Below, piece after piece: positions 35,446 through 44,510 of a stretch of DNA of 64,000 nucleotides. How positions within the stretch are numbered: position 1 is the first letter of the stretch; each line of letters begins with the position of its first letter. A model generated the notes under the pieces. That model searched no databases and had not been told where the DNA came from. It worked only from the letters and a program-made list of their open reading frames with translations. The translations under genes and the position numbers were made by a program. Origin of the DNA: Pedobacter sp. (lineage in GTDB: Bacteria > Bacteroidota > Bacteroidia > Sphingobacteriales > Sphingobacteriaceae); assembly GCF_031119335.1 (NCBI RefSeq), contig NZ_JAVHXT010000001.1:408548-472547 (forward strand), in the 5' to 3' direction.

Positions 35446-35537
35446 AAACACCCCGCCCGTTGGGCACCCCTCTAAAAGAGGGGAATTAATCATGCCATTC
35501 CCCTCTTTTAGAGGGGTGGTCGAAGACCGGGGTGTTT
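35446..35537. repeat. 92-bp C/G-rich inverted repeat
   Basis: Outer arms AAACACCCCG/CGGGGTGTTT and inner arms CACCCCTCTAAAAGAGGGG and its complement (CCCCTCTTTTAGAGGGGTG) would fold into a long cruciform or hairpin. Its style resembles the G/C hairpins inside the 141-bp element, but the sequence differs. Confidence 0.7.
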
Positions 35538-35672
35538 AGGTATAATCTACTTGTTGTTTTTAACTAGCTTTCGCATTACGATACCCAATCGAGTTGGGTA
35601 TGTCGGAAAACGCCCTTTCTTACACAGAATTAAGTTAACTAGACTGGATGGAAGTGGAAACCCCACAGCCAA

Positions 35673-35688
35673 TCCGCCAGCTGGCGGA
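35673..35688. repeat. Perfect 16-bp palindrome TCCGCCAGCTGGCGGA
   Basis: A GC-rich island in an otherwise mixed stretch that begins AGACTGGATGGAAGTGGAAA. It forms a tight hairpin as RNA. It may be a dispersed repeat core; no gene overlaps it. Confidence 0.5.
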
Positions 35689-35827
35689 GGGCGAGGAGTT
35701 GTAGCGAACAGCCAGACTTTCGGGAAATAGTTGTACTGAAATTGCTCTTCAAGAAATGAATAGTCTTCGATAACCTATTCCCATTAATCGGAGCTAAGAC
35801 TGACAAGAGACCTTTAAAAATGTAAAA

Positions 35828-35852
35828 GCCCAGACATCCATCTGGGCATTTT
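35828..35852. terminator. Hairpin GCCCAGA-CATCCA-TCTGGGC
   Basis: A 7-bp GC-rich stem with T-rich flanks on both strands. No rightward gene ends nearby. It is 130 bp beyond the leftward hom stop and could serve as its terminator. Confidence 0.4.
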
Positions 35853-35923
35853 ACTATCAAAACAAAACAATATAAAAATTTAATTTACTGAATAACTAGT
35901 TGAAGTTACGACTTAATTGATAC

Positions 35924-35974
35924 GTTGGCGAGGACGTCAACGCAAGCAGTTCAGTTGTTGGCGTCCCCGCCAAC
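35924..35974. repeat. GTTGGCGAGGACGTCAAC inverted repeat
   Basis: 18-bp arms with two mismatches around a 15-bp loop, 6 bp past the hom stop codon. It could form a 3'-end hairpin for the leftward met operon but has no T run. Confidence 0.6.
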
Positions 35975-35980
35975 AAGCTT

Positions 35981-37225
35981 TTAACCATTCACTAAAATTC
36001 CTTCTTCGGCTATAGCTTTAATATCTTGTTCGCTATAGCTAATTTTGCCTGTTTGGGCAATAAAAACATCCTTGTTTACTAAGATATCTTTGTTCTCCAA
36101 AAGGCTTTTTAAACTTACGCTTCCAATTACATACTTATAATCGTTGCGAGAGAAGCGCTCTGAAATGTTTTCTATTTGCAGTTTCTCTACAGTGTACTCA
36201 TGTTGGTAGCGTAGGTAAACTTCCAAACTCACTTTATCGGTATGGATTAAGCCGTTTTGTTGCTTGTACTTTTTGTACTCGTAACGATAATCGTAACGCA
36301 ATGCAGCGATATCAGAAAGTACGGCTGCACCTGTTGGATGACCGCCAGCACCTTTGCCGAAGAAGAATTGTTTATCAGCAAAAGCAGCTTGTACCGTTAC
36401 GCCGTTATATTCATTTTCTACATTGTAAAGGAAATCATCGCTCTTCACAAACTTTGGCAATACAAAAGTGATTACCTGTTTAGTGCTGATTTTTCTGGTA
36501 GTTGGCACTAACTTGATTTTGTAATTTTTCTCTTTGGCGTATTGGATATCTGCATCGCTTAAGTTCTGGATACCGATGTTCAAGATCTTGTCAGGATTTA
36601 AGAACAAACCATAAGCGTGGGCTGTAGCAATAGTTAATTTGAATTTCGGATCGTAACCACCAACATCTAAAATAGGATTGGTTTCTGCAAAACCTAAATC
36701 TTGTGCCTCCTTTAAAGCGGCATCGTAACTTGCTCCCTCGTTAAATATCTTAGAAAGAATGTAGTTAGAAGAACCGTTGAAAATTCCGCTGATGCCGTGT
36801 AAAAGTTCGTTGTCGTAGTATTCTTCTAGGTTTCTGATGATTGGAATACTGCCGCAAACTGCACCTTCGTATAATAACGAAGTTCCATAATCTTCTTGCA
36901 GTTGCACTAATTCTGCCAAATGTGTAGCAATCATTTTTTTATTGGCCGATACCACATTTTTACCGCTGCTCAATGCTCTTTTTGTGATGTTGTAAGCCGC
37001 ATCCGCATCATCAATTAGCTCTACAATGGTATTGATTTCTGGATTGTCTAATATCTCATCATGTGAGGTGGTAAACAAATGTGCATCTAACGTTCTTTTC
37101 TTTTCAGGGTTTTTGATGGCTATTTTAACAATTTCTAGATTTAGGTTTTGCGCTTTTATGATATCGTGTAGACCTTGTCCAACAACTCCAAATCCAAATA
37201 ATCCTATTTTAAGTTTCTTGCTCAT
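35981..37225 (-). CDS. hom: Homoserine dehydrogenase
   Basis: NAD(P)-dependent reduction of aspartate semialdehyde to homoserine, the branch point to methionine and threonine. 414 aa. Rossmann motif IGLFGFGVVGQG at the start, VVSANKKMIATH, the catalytic-domain signatures SGIFNGSSNYILSKI and DVGGYDPKFKLTIATAHAYG. The C-terminal about 75 residues (LEVYLRYQHEYTVEKL...) occupy the place of an ACT domain but look degenerate. It is a separate gene rather than an aspartokinase fusion. It is the last gene of the riboswitch-controlled metY-metX-hom run and supplies homoserine to MetX. Confidence 0.94.
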   Translation of the reverse strand: MSKKLKIGLFGFGVVGQGLHDIIKAQNLNLEIVKIAIKNPEKKRTLDAHLFTTSHDEILDNPEINTIVELIDDADAAYNITKRALSSGKNVVSANKKMIATHLAELVQLQEDYGTSLLYEGAVCGSIPIIRNLEEYYDNELLHGISGIFNGSSNYILSKIFNEGASYDAALKEAQDLGFAETNPILDVGGYDPKFKLTIATAHAYGLFLNPDKILNIGIQNLSDADIQYAKEKNYKIKLVPTTRKISTKQVITFVLPKFVKSDDFLYNVENEYNGVTVQAAFADKQFFFGKGAGGHPTGAAVLSDIAALRYDYRYEYKKYKQQNGLIHTDKVSLEVYLRYQHEYTVEKLQIENISERFSRNDYKYVIGSVSLKSLLENKDILVNKDVFIAQTGKISYSEQDIKAIAEEGILVNG

Positions 37226-37301
37226 GTGTTTAATTAGTATTGAGATAAGCGTATTGCGTATTGAGATATGTTGCTCAATGCCAAGCGCTCTTCTTTTTCC
37301 G

Positions 37302-38360
37302 CTAGGCGATGTGTTGTAGTTTAATTACTTTTTTCTTTATGTTTTCCTTTAAAAAATTGCCAATAATGTTCGTTAGCTTATCCGTTTCTATCAAAAAACC
37401 ATCATGTCCGTAAGCACATTTAATGCTGGCAAATTGTGCATCGTTAATGTTGTTGGCTAAAAATTGCTGCTCTGTAATAGGGAAGAGGATGTCGTTTTCA
37501 ATTCCTACTACCAAAGTATTTGCTTTCACTAATTTGAGTGCATCAGCTACGCTTTTTCTGCCTCTGCCAACATTATGGCTATCCATCGCTTTGCTTAAAT
37601 ACCAATAACTGTAGGCATTAAAGCGTTTGCATAATTTCTCGCCTTGGTAGTTTTGGTAAGAAGAAGCCCTGAAATCGGTCACTTTATCGTTTACACTTTC
37701 TAGTTGCGTTTCGTTGTAAGCTTCGTAAGTTCTGTATGAAAGCAGAGCAATGCTTCTTGCTGTTTTCAAGCCTTTGTAACCACCATCTGGTTTGTTGGCG
37801 TAGAAAGTTCTATCTGTTGCAATTGCTAATCGCTGACTTTCGTTAAATGCAATCCCCCAAGGTGAGTGTGCCGCATTGGTTGCTACTAAAATCAAGTTTT
37901 CGATTTCAGTTTTGCCTGCGATAGACCATTCTAAAGCCTGCTGACCTCCCAACGAACCACCAATTAACGTTTTTACCGTTTTAATACCCAAGTGCTCGGC
38001 AAGTAACTGATGTATCGCCGCTAAATCTCTAATGGTAAATTCCGGAAAAGCCAAATAGTAAGGTTGGCCAGTCACTGGGTTTACGCTCAGCGGATTAGTA
38101 GTGCCATAATTAGAGCCTAAAACATTGGCGCATACAATGAAATGTTCTTCTGGATTGAACAAATCTTTAGTGCCAAATAAGCCTTTCCACCAATCTAATA
38201 CATCGGCATTTGCCGTTAATGCGTGACAAGCCCAAATTACATTGTCCTTTTTAGCGTTTAAAGTACCATAAGTTTGATATGCAATTTCCAGATTGCGGAG
38301 TTTTTTACCGCTTTCTAGCTTGAATATTTTTGGATATTTATAGGTTAACGAAGTACTCAT
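37302..38360 (-). CDS. metX: Homoserine O-acetyltransferase
   Basis: Alpha/beta-hydrolase-fold enzyme that activates homoserine with acetyl-CoA for direct sulfhydrylation. 352 aa. Motifs: IAYQTYGTLNAKKDNVIWAC, nucleophile elbow GGSLGGQQALEWS (Ser), acid in VVGIENDILFPI and the His in CAYGHDGFLIETD. The loop reads GSNYGTTNP where many homologues have GSCYGSTGP. Acetyl versus succinyl specificity cannot be proven, but the adjacent O-acetylhomoserine sulfhydrylase supports acetyl. 24 bp downstream of metY. Confidence 0.92.
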   Translation of the reverse strand: MSTSLTYKYPKIFKLESGKKLRNLEIAYQTYGTLNAKKDNVIWACHALTANADVLDWWKGLFGTKDLFNPEEHFIVCANVLGSNYGTTNPLSVNPVTGQPYYLAFPEFTIRDLAAIHQLLAEHLGIKTVKTLIGGSLGGQQALEWSIAGKTEIENLILVATNAAHSPWGIAFNESQRLAIATDRTFYANKPDGGYKGLKTARSIALLSYRTYEAYNETQLESVNDKVTDFRASSYQNYQGEKLCKRFNAYSYWYLSKAMDSHNVGRGRKSVADALKLVKANTLVVGIENDILFPITEQQFLANNINDAQFASIKCAYGHDGFLIETDKLTNIIGNFLKENIKKKVIKLQHIA

Positions 38361-38384
38361 TGTTGGTGGTTGTGTTGTTGTGTG

Positions 38385-39746
<1,362 letters not shown>

Positions 39747-39829
39747 TTAGGCGTAGGTTGATGTTGCGTACCCTAGTTTGGTAGGGCCTTCCTAATTGTT
39801 AGAAAATTACAAGTGGAAGATTTTTGATT

Positions 39830-39964
39830 TTAGTACATGCGAATGCACATACACATCATCAATTGCATGTTGCAGCAATTACCAATAATAGAAGTAGCAA
39901 TAGAATTTTGTCCGACCTGCTCGGGAAACGTGTTTCTTGAAGAAATTGAATTAATTAGTTTCAT
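39830..39964 (-). CDS. Met/Cys-rich short ORF (candidate leader peptide), 44 aa
   Basis: On the RNA strand of the met operon, 3 nt after the 3' strand of aptamer helix P1, an ATG opens a 44-codon frame that begins MKLINSISSRNTFPEQ and ends NCCNMQLMMCMCIRMY before TAA. Five Met and four Cys fall in its last 16 residues, in an operon that makes methionine precursors. Neither this density nor the intact frame is expected by chance in an untranslated leader, although I did not compute a probability. It ends 134 nt before metY. A ribosome-stalling leader reading Met/Cys supply is the likely role; an unusual small protein is the alternative. Confidence 0.6.
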   Translation of the reverse strand: MKLINSISSRNTFPEQVGQNSIATSIIGNCCNMQLMMCMCIRMY

Positions 39965-39967
39965 CTT

Positions 39968-40084
39968 ATTAATTTATATTTCCAAAATGCACCATGCAAT
40001 TTGGTCAGGAATTGGCACCTTCTCTTTTTGAGGGTTGCCAGTGGGTCTTTGAGCCTGTCTCTCGCCACTTCTTTATAAATCAAT
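39968..40084 (-). promoter_or_regulatory. SAM riboswitch (SAM-I/S-box type)
   Basis: Read on the minus strand, the leader holds conserved S-box blocks in order: GTGGCGAGAGACAGGCTC, GACCCACTGGCAACC and AAGGTGCCAATTCCTGACC. They are enclosed by a P1 helix of ATTGATTTATA (40084-40074) and TATAAATTAAT (39978-39968). Order and spacing match the SAM-I class. No T-tailed terminator is obvious after it, so control is probably translational or acts on the short ORF that begins 3 nt beyond P1. It governs metY-metX-hom. Confidence 0.88.
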
Positions 40085-40129
40085 AACCTTGCGGTGATTG
40101 ACTTTTATTTGGTTCTCCAAATAATGTTT

Positions 40130-40161
40130 CAAATATAGGTTGTTTTTTATTTCCCTGCAAA
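40130..40161 (-). promoter_or_regulatory. Promoter of the SAM riboswitch-metY operon
   Basis: On the minus strand, TTTG (40161-40158) lies 20 nt before TATATTTG (40137-40130). This is an exact match to the Bacteroidota -33 TTTG / -7 TAnnTTTG arrangement. Transcription would begin about 40 nt before the aptamer. Confidence 0.75.
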
Positions 40162-40227
40162 ATAAAATTTCGAAAAATAATTATTAGTCTGGTTTTTAAC
40201 GTATTGTGTTTGGTGTTATGGACTTGA

Positions 40228-40304
40228 TTTTAGCAACAGATATACAGATAACCATATTTTAAAACCTTATCTACATCAAATTATCTGTGCATTCGTTGCT
40301 AAAA
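40228..40304. repeat. TTTTAGCAACAGAT...TTGCTAAAA inverted repeat
   Basis: 24-bp arms with about four mismatches surround an AT-rich 29-bp centre. It lies in the divergent spacer between the met leader and cysE, and is related in wording (AG..ACAGAT.CACAGAT) to the repeat at 44207-44345. Confidence 0.6.
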
Positions 40305-40350
40305 AGACATTTGAATGTTCCTAATGTATATCAGTGGCAGAATAAAATAC

Positions 40351-40358
40351 TAACTTTG
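40351..40358 (+). promoter_or_regulatory. Candidate -7 promoter box TAACTTTG for cysE
   Basis: Exact TAnnTTTG match 25 bp before the TTG start of the serine acetyltransferase gene. No TTTG at the -33 position. Confidence 0.45.
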
Positions 40359-40383
40359 TAGACTTACTATACAATTTAAAAAA

Positions 40384-41190
40384 TTGAACACCGAATTTCT
40401 AAATAGCATTATTCAGCGCCAAAACCAACAGCAGGTTGTGCCATCTAATCAGATGATTGCAAACTGGGCGCAGTCTTTATTAAATCTGATTTTCCCAGAA
40501 AGGGGAGCGTCTACCAATTACAACCAAGATGTATTGAAGGGTGTTTTCTTTGAATTGAAGGAAGAACTACAGTTGATACTGAAATCTACAAAATCGCCTA
40601 ATAAAGCGTTAAATAAGGGAATTGCCGATGCGTTTTTTGATAGACTGCCTGAAGTTTATCGTAAGTTGAATACCGATTTGGTGTCGCTTGTTGATGGCGA
40701 CCCGGCGGCACAAAGTGAGTTTGAAATTATTAGGTGTTATCCCGGTTTTTTTGCTGTGGCGATGTATCGTTTTGCACATGAACTACATTTGTTAGAAGTA
40801 CCTCACATTCCTCGCATCATTACCGAATACGCACATACTGTTACTGGAATTGATATCCATCCGGCAGCAGAAATTGGCGAATATTTATACATTGACCATG
40901 GTACAGGCTTGGTAATTGGTGAGACCACCATAATTGGTAGCCATGTGAAATTGTACCAAGGGGTTACCTTAGGCGCTTTAAGCGTGGATAAATCGAAGTC
41001 GAACACCAAAAGACACCCAACTATTGGCAATCACGTCATTATTTATTCTGGAGCTACTATTTTGGGAGGAGAAACGGTAATTGGCGATCATAGTGTGATT
41101 GGTGGTAATGTTTGGTTAACGGTAAGTGTACCTGAAGGTTCGACAGTTTACCATCAAGTGGAGATTAAAATTAAAGAAAAGAATAGTTAA
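40384..41190 (+). CDS. cysE: Serine O-acetyltransferase (EpsC/CysE type)
   Basis: Transfers acetyl from acetyl-CoA to serine, the committed step to cysteine. 268 aa. N-terminal helical domain (about 1-150), then a left-handed hexapeptide beta-helix with GIDIHPAAEIGEYLYIDHGT, VIGETTIIGSHVKLYQGVTL and GNHVIIYSGATILGGETVIG, including the catalytic Asp/His of IDHGTG. The start codon is TTG; no ATG is in frame nearby. cysM follows after 90 bp, giving the full serine-to-cysteine route, divergent from the methionine operon. Confidence 0.93.
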   Translation: MNTEFLNSIIQRQNQQQVVPSNQMIANWAQSLLNLIFPERGASTNYNQDVLKGVFFELKEELQLILKSTKSPNKALNKGIADAFFDRLPEVYRKLNTDLVSLVDGDPAAQSEFEIIRCYPGFFAVAMYRFAHELHLLEVPHIPRIITEYAHTVTGIDIHPAAEIGEYLYIDHGTGLVIGETTIIGSHVKLYQGVTLGALSVDKSKSNTKRHPTIGNHVIIYSGATILGGETVIGDHSVIGGNVWLTVSVPEGSTVYHQVEIKIKEKNS

Positions 41191-41280
41191 TAGTCGATGG
41201 TTAATAGTTTTGGGCGAGAATATAAATCATCTTAAGTCTGCGTTATCATCTGCGAAAATCAGCGGGTAAAAAATATAGAT

Positions 41281-42153
41281 ATGAAAAACATTATAGATTG
41301 CATCGGAAATACGCCATTGGCAGAAATTAGATATCTGAACACCAATCCGAAGGTTAAAATTTATGCGAAGCTAGAAGGAAATAATCCTGGTGGAAGTGTA
41401 AAAGACAGAGCTGCGTTGAATATGATACGCAGTGCGATGGAACGTGGAGAAGTAGACAAAAATACCAAATTGATTGAAGCAACAAGTGGAAACACAGGAA
41501 TTGCCTTAGCCATGATTGCTTCTATTTATGATATCGATATTGAATTGGTAATGCCCTCAAGCTCAACCAGAGAACGCACTTTAACGATGGAAGCTTTTGG
41601 CGCTAAAGTGACTTTGTTAGATTCTATTGAAGTTTGTAGAGACTATGCAGAAGAAAAAGGAGTACAGCCGGGCTATTTTCTGCTGAACCAGTTTGCTAAT
41701 CCTGATAATTATTTAGCACATTATAAAACTACGGGTCCAGAAATTTGGGAAGAAACCGAGGGAAAAATCACTCATTTTGTGAGTAGCATGGGTACTACAG
41801 GTAGTATTATGGGGAACTCCAGATATCTGAAAGAGAAAAATCCAGATATTCAGATTGTAGGTTGTCAACCAACAGAAGAGTCGTCTATTCCAGGTATTCG
41901 TCGTTGGCCTATTGAATATTTACCAAAGATTTATGAGCCAGAACGTGTAGATAGAATTATGGATGTTTCCCAACAAGATGCAACTTTAGCAGCACGAGCT
42001 TTAGCAAAAAAAGAAGGTATTTTCGCTGGTATGAGCAGTGGTGGCGCTTTGCATTGTGCCTTGCAATTAGCGGAAGAGTTAGAAAGCGGATTGATTGTGT
42101 TTATTACTTGCGATAGAGGTGATAGGTATTTAAGCAGTGACTTGTTTGGGTAG
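41281..42153 (+). CDS. cysM: Cysteine synthase B
   Basis: PLP enzyme joining O-acetylserine and sulfide (or thiosulfate for CysM types). 290 aa. PLP Lys in NPGGSVKDRAALNMI, substrate loop EATSGNTGIALA, the phosphate-binding SSMGTTGSIMG and C-terminal FAGMSSGGALHCA. The short length and RTLTMEAFGAKVTLL fit CysM slightly better than CysK, but the two cannot be separated with certainty. Downstream of cysE. Confidence 0.93.
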   Translation: MKNIIDCIGNTPLAEIRYLNTNPKVKIYAKLEGNNPGGSVKDRAALNMIRSAMERGEVDKNTKLIEATSGNTGIALAMIASIYDIDIELVMPSSSTRERTLTMEAFGAKVTLLDSIEVCRDYAEEKGVQPGYFLLNQFANPDNYLAHYKTTGPEIWEETEGKITHFVSSMGTTGSIMGNSRYLKEKNPDIQIVGCQPTEESSIPGIRRWPIEYLPKIYEPERVDRIMDVSQQDATLAARALAKKEGIFAGMSSGGALHCALQLAEELESGLIVFITCDRGDRYLSSDLFG

Positions 42154-42187
42154 ATATACAATCCGTCATTTCAATTAAGATTTAGAC

Positions 42188-42267
42188 CGTCATTGCGAGG
42201 CACGAAGCAATCCTAAGGCACGTTTATATATTTTCGTAGTAAGATTGCTTCGTGCCTCGCAATGACG
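42188..42267. repeat. CGTCATTGCGAGGCACGAAG inverted repeat, copy 2
   Basis: Perfect 25-bp arms around a 30-bp centre, between convergent cysM and the leftward PLP enzyme gene. Same family as 7533-7588 (GGCACG here, GGTACG there). May act as a bidirectional hairpin barrier. Confidence 0.9.
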
Positions 42268-42292
42268 ATGTTGTCTAGGTATGCGTTAAACT

Positions 42293-43420
42293 TTACACTT
42301 TCAACTTAACCCAAGCCTGTTCCAAATCCCCAATCAAATCATCAATATGCTCTAAGCCAACAGAAATTCTAATTAAGTTCTGTGGTGTTTTACTAGTTGG
42401 CCCTTCTACGGAAGCACGGTGCTCAATCAAACTTTCTACACCCCCCAAACTTGTTGCCTGACTAAAAATTTTCACACTGTTAACCACTTTTCGGGCAAAT
42501 TCAGCATCGCCTTTGGTTAAAATAGAAAGCATGCCACCAAAGCCTCTCATTTGTTTTTTCACAATTTCATATTGTGGATGCGATGGTAGTCCTGGATAAT
42601 AAACAGCCTCTACTTTTGGGTGCTCATTTAAGTAATTCGCTAATTTCTCTGCATTTTCGCAGTGTCCTTTCACACGGTAAGCCAAAGTTTTGATGCTTCT
42701 AAGCAATAAGAAACAATCGAACGGAGAAGGTACGGCACCGCCAGTTTCTTGTATGTTTTTAACTTTATCGAAGAACTCATTTTTAGCAGCAAAAGTTAAC
42801 GAACCTCCTAAAACATCACTGTGTCCGCCAATATATTTGGTAGTAGAATGCATCACAATATCGGCTCCTAAAGCAATTGGATTTTGTAAAATTGGAGAGG
42901 CAAAAGTGCTATCCACTGCAAAAATCAGTTGATGCTTTTTGGCTATCTTACCCAAAGCTTCAATGTCTGTAATTTTTAATAAAGGGTTAGATGGCGTTTC
43001 TACCCAAAGTAGTGAAGTAGTAGGTTTTACAAAGCTTTCTACGGAATCAACCGCTGTTAAATCAACAAAGTCGAAGCTCAAAATATCTGCAAAAATAGTT
43101 AGTAACTGCTTTTTAAATCCCCAGTACATATCGTCAGGAGCAATGATATGGCTGCCTGGTTTTAAGGCTTGAAAAACAGCCATTCCAGCAGTGTTGCCAG
43201 ATGAAAAAGCACACGTGTCAGCACCGCCTTCTAACTCTGTAATCACTTTTTCCAGCGCAGAACGATTTGGATTGCTTACTCTACTATACATATGACCACC
43301 AGGATAGCCACCATCTTCGCCTCTAAAATATGTGGTAGATAAATGAATTGGAGAAGTAACATCGCCTGTGGCTGTTTTTATTAGGTTAGAAGCGTGGATA
43401 GCAGTAGTTTCTGGTTTCAT
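42293..43420 (-). CDS. Cystathionine gamma-synthase/lyase family PLP enzyme
   Basis: 375 aa, Cys/Met-metabolism fold type I. SPIHLSTTYFRGEDGGYPGG, MYSRVSNPNRSALEKVITEL, TPSNPLLKITDIEAL, PLP Lys in MHSTTKYIGGHSDVLGG and SLGGVESLIEHRASVEGP (the last typical of gamma-synthases and lyases). It could make cystathionine from acylhomoserine or break it to cysteine. With metY present, a transsulfuration role in one direction is likely, but which one cannot be read from the sequence. Own promoter candidate at 43448; not in the riboswitch operon. Confidence 0.85.
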   Translation of the reverse strand: MKPETTAIHASNLIKTATGDVTSPIHLSTTYFRGEDGGYPGGHMYSRVSNPNRSALEKVITELEGGADTCAFSSGNTAGMAVFQALKPGSHIIAPDDMYWGFKKQLLTIFADILSFDFVDLTAVDSVESFVKPTTSLLWVETPSNPLLKITDIEALGKIAKKHQLIFAVDSTFASPILQNPIALGADIVMHSTTKYIGGHSDVLGGSLTFAAKNEFFDKVKNIQETGGAVPSPFDCFLLLRSIKTLAYRVKGHCENAEKLANYLNEHPKVEAVYYPGLPSHPQYEIVKKQMRGFGGMLSILTKGDAEFARKVVNSVKIFSQATSLGGVESLIEHRASVEGPTSKTPQNLIRISVGLEHIDDLIGDLEQAWVKLKV

Positions 43421-43447
43421 GAAATTCGATTTTGAGATGTTTTAAAA

Positions 43448-43455
43448 CAAATGTA
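43448..43455 (-). promoter_or_regulatory. Candidate -7 promoter box TACATTTG
   Basis: Exact TAnnTTTG on the minus strand, 27 bp before the start of the PLP enzyme gene. The -33 element is not evident. Confidence 0.4.
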
Positions 43456-43570
43456 GCGCAAATAGCTTTAATAACTCATTTTTGGCAAGATTTATGTAAA
43501 GAGTTTCACGAAAATTATACAAAGTGGAGTTGGATTTGATAAGCATTCCACTTCAATCAAAAATCAAATT

Positions 43571-43684
43571 ATGAAACCATTCCATTGGAATGTCTTCTTT
43601 ACAAATGAAAATAACAGAAAAACAATGAAACCATTCCGATTTATCGGGATAGCTTCATTACAGATGAAAACAAAATCAAAAACA
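43571..43684 (+). repeat. Imperfect tandem duplication carrying in-frame start codons
   Basis: Two units of 54 and 60 bp each begin ATGAAACCATTCC and contain CTTC(T/A)TTACA(A/G)ATGAAAA. They precede the lipoprotein start ATGAAAAAAC at 43685. All three ATGs are in one frame, so the 5' leader looks like degenerated copies of a gene start. Confidence 0.6.
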
Positions 43685-44176
43685 ATGAAAAAACTATTTT
43701 TAGCAATCGCTTTATTTTCTGCATCGTTAGTGGTGTTAGAAAGCTGCTCTCCAAAAACTACTACGGGTGCACCTGCGGTTAGAAGAGGTAATGTTACAGG
43801 CAACTGGATGTTAAACAATATTACTTTCGAAGGTATTCCTGATGTAGCGGTGAGATCGTTTCTTGGCGAAAGCTCTTACAAATGCTTTGTTGGTAGTACT
43901 TGGCGATTAACCAACAGCGGTAACGGTAGCTATAGTTTGCCTGCTAGTGCTAGTTGCTCAGCTAAAACACAAAATATTTTTTGGTCGGTAAGCACTGCTG
44001 ACGAAACTTTCCAATTTAAAAAACTGTACGAAGGTGAAAAAGCTAAGAATGTAGCAGAAGGTTATCGTTTGGTGTTATCCAGTGCAAATGATGATGCAAT
44101 GACAATTAAATCACCGATTGAGTATAGTGGTAAAACTGCTTATGTTGTAATGAACTTTGTAAAAGCCGTTAACTAA
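43685..44176 (+). CDS. Lipocalin-like lipoprotein
   Basis: 163 aa from the ATG at 43685. A lipoprotein signal (KKLFLAIALFSASLVVLESC) places the lipidated Cys near residue 20. The mature part has a lipocalin-like beta-barrel pattern: GNWMLNNITFEG, then a SSYKCFVGSTWRLTNSGNGS segment, FQFKKLYEGEK and a YRLVLSSAND strand. Similar small lipoproteins are common in Bacteroidota and of unknown function. In-frame upstream ATGs at 43571 and 43625 lie in a tandem duplication and would bury the signal peptide, so they are not chosen. A terminator lies at 44375. Confidence 0.82.
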   Translation: MKKLFLAIALFSASLVVLESCSPKTTTGAPAVRRGNVTGNWMLNNITFEGIPDVAVRSFLGESSYKCFVGSTWRLTNSGNGSYSLPASASCSAKTQNIFWSVSTADETFQFKKLYEGEKAKNVAEGYRLVLSSANDDAMTIKSPIEYSGKTAYVVMNFVKAVN

Positions 44177-44206
44177 TATAAAGATACCTCTTGTGCATTT
44201 GTGAGA

Positions 44207-44345
44207 TTTAGCCACAGATACACAAATGAAATACAGATTTAAAACATACAAGAATTGAACTTTTGAACTAGAACACTTTATTGAGTGACAATATTTCGCT
44301 TCAATTTTATTTAAAAACAAAAAAATCTGTGCATCTGTGGCTAAA
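44207..44345. repeat. TTTAGCCACAGATACACA...GTGCATCTGTGGCTAAA inverted repeat
   Basis: Arms of about 17 bp with small mismatches flank roughly 105 bp of AT-rich sequence. The element accounts for most of the 334-bp spacer 44177-44510. The wording is shared with 40228-40304. Confidence 0.65.
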
Positions 44346-44374
44346 TGCACAACAGTTAAAGATATGTTTTTTTG

Positions 44375-44405
44375 AAGCCGTAAGCATTTGTTTACGGCTT
44401 TTTTA
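44375..44405 (+). terminator. Rho-independent terminator
   Basis: Perfect 9-bp stem AAGCCGTAA/TTACGGCTT with an 8-nt loop and T run; probably ends the lipoprotein transcript. Confidence 0.75.
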
Positions 44406-44510
44406 TTGTCGTATAAATACGCAATCCGATTAGTATTTGTTCTCGAAAATTAAATCGATGGAACTTTTCTTTTAGTCAATCGTTCATCTTTAAATAGTAA
44501 TGAAGAAATT

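Larger units (their letters stand above)
35244..35980. other. 737-bp intergenic region made of repeats
   Basis: Between the E2 gene and leftward hom there is no plausible gene. It contains the E2 terminator (35269-35303), the second copy of the CGCTTTA...GCTCGCTAC element (35341-35411), a 92-bp C-rich inverted repeat (35446-35537), the palindrome TCCGCCAGCTGGCGGA (35673-35688), a hairpin at 35828-35852 and a GTTGGCG inverted repeat (35924-35974). The stretch 35590-35820 outside these is unexplained. Confidence 0.7.

Noticed and set aside
39837..40031. 64-codon plus-strand ORF opposite the riboswitch
   Set aside because: It covers the aptamer and leader ORF in antisense; the RNA signal and promoter are on the minus strand.
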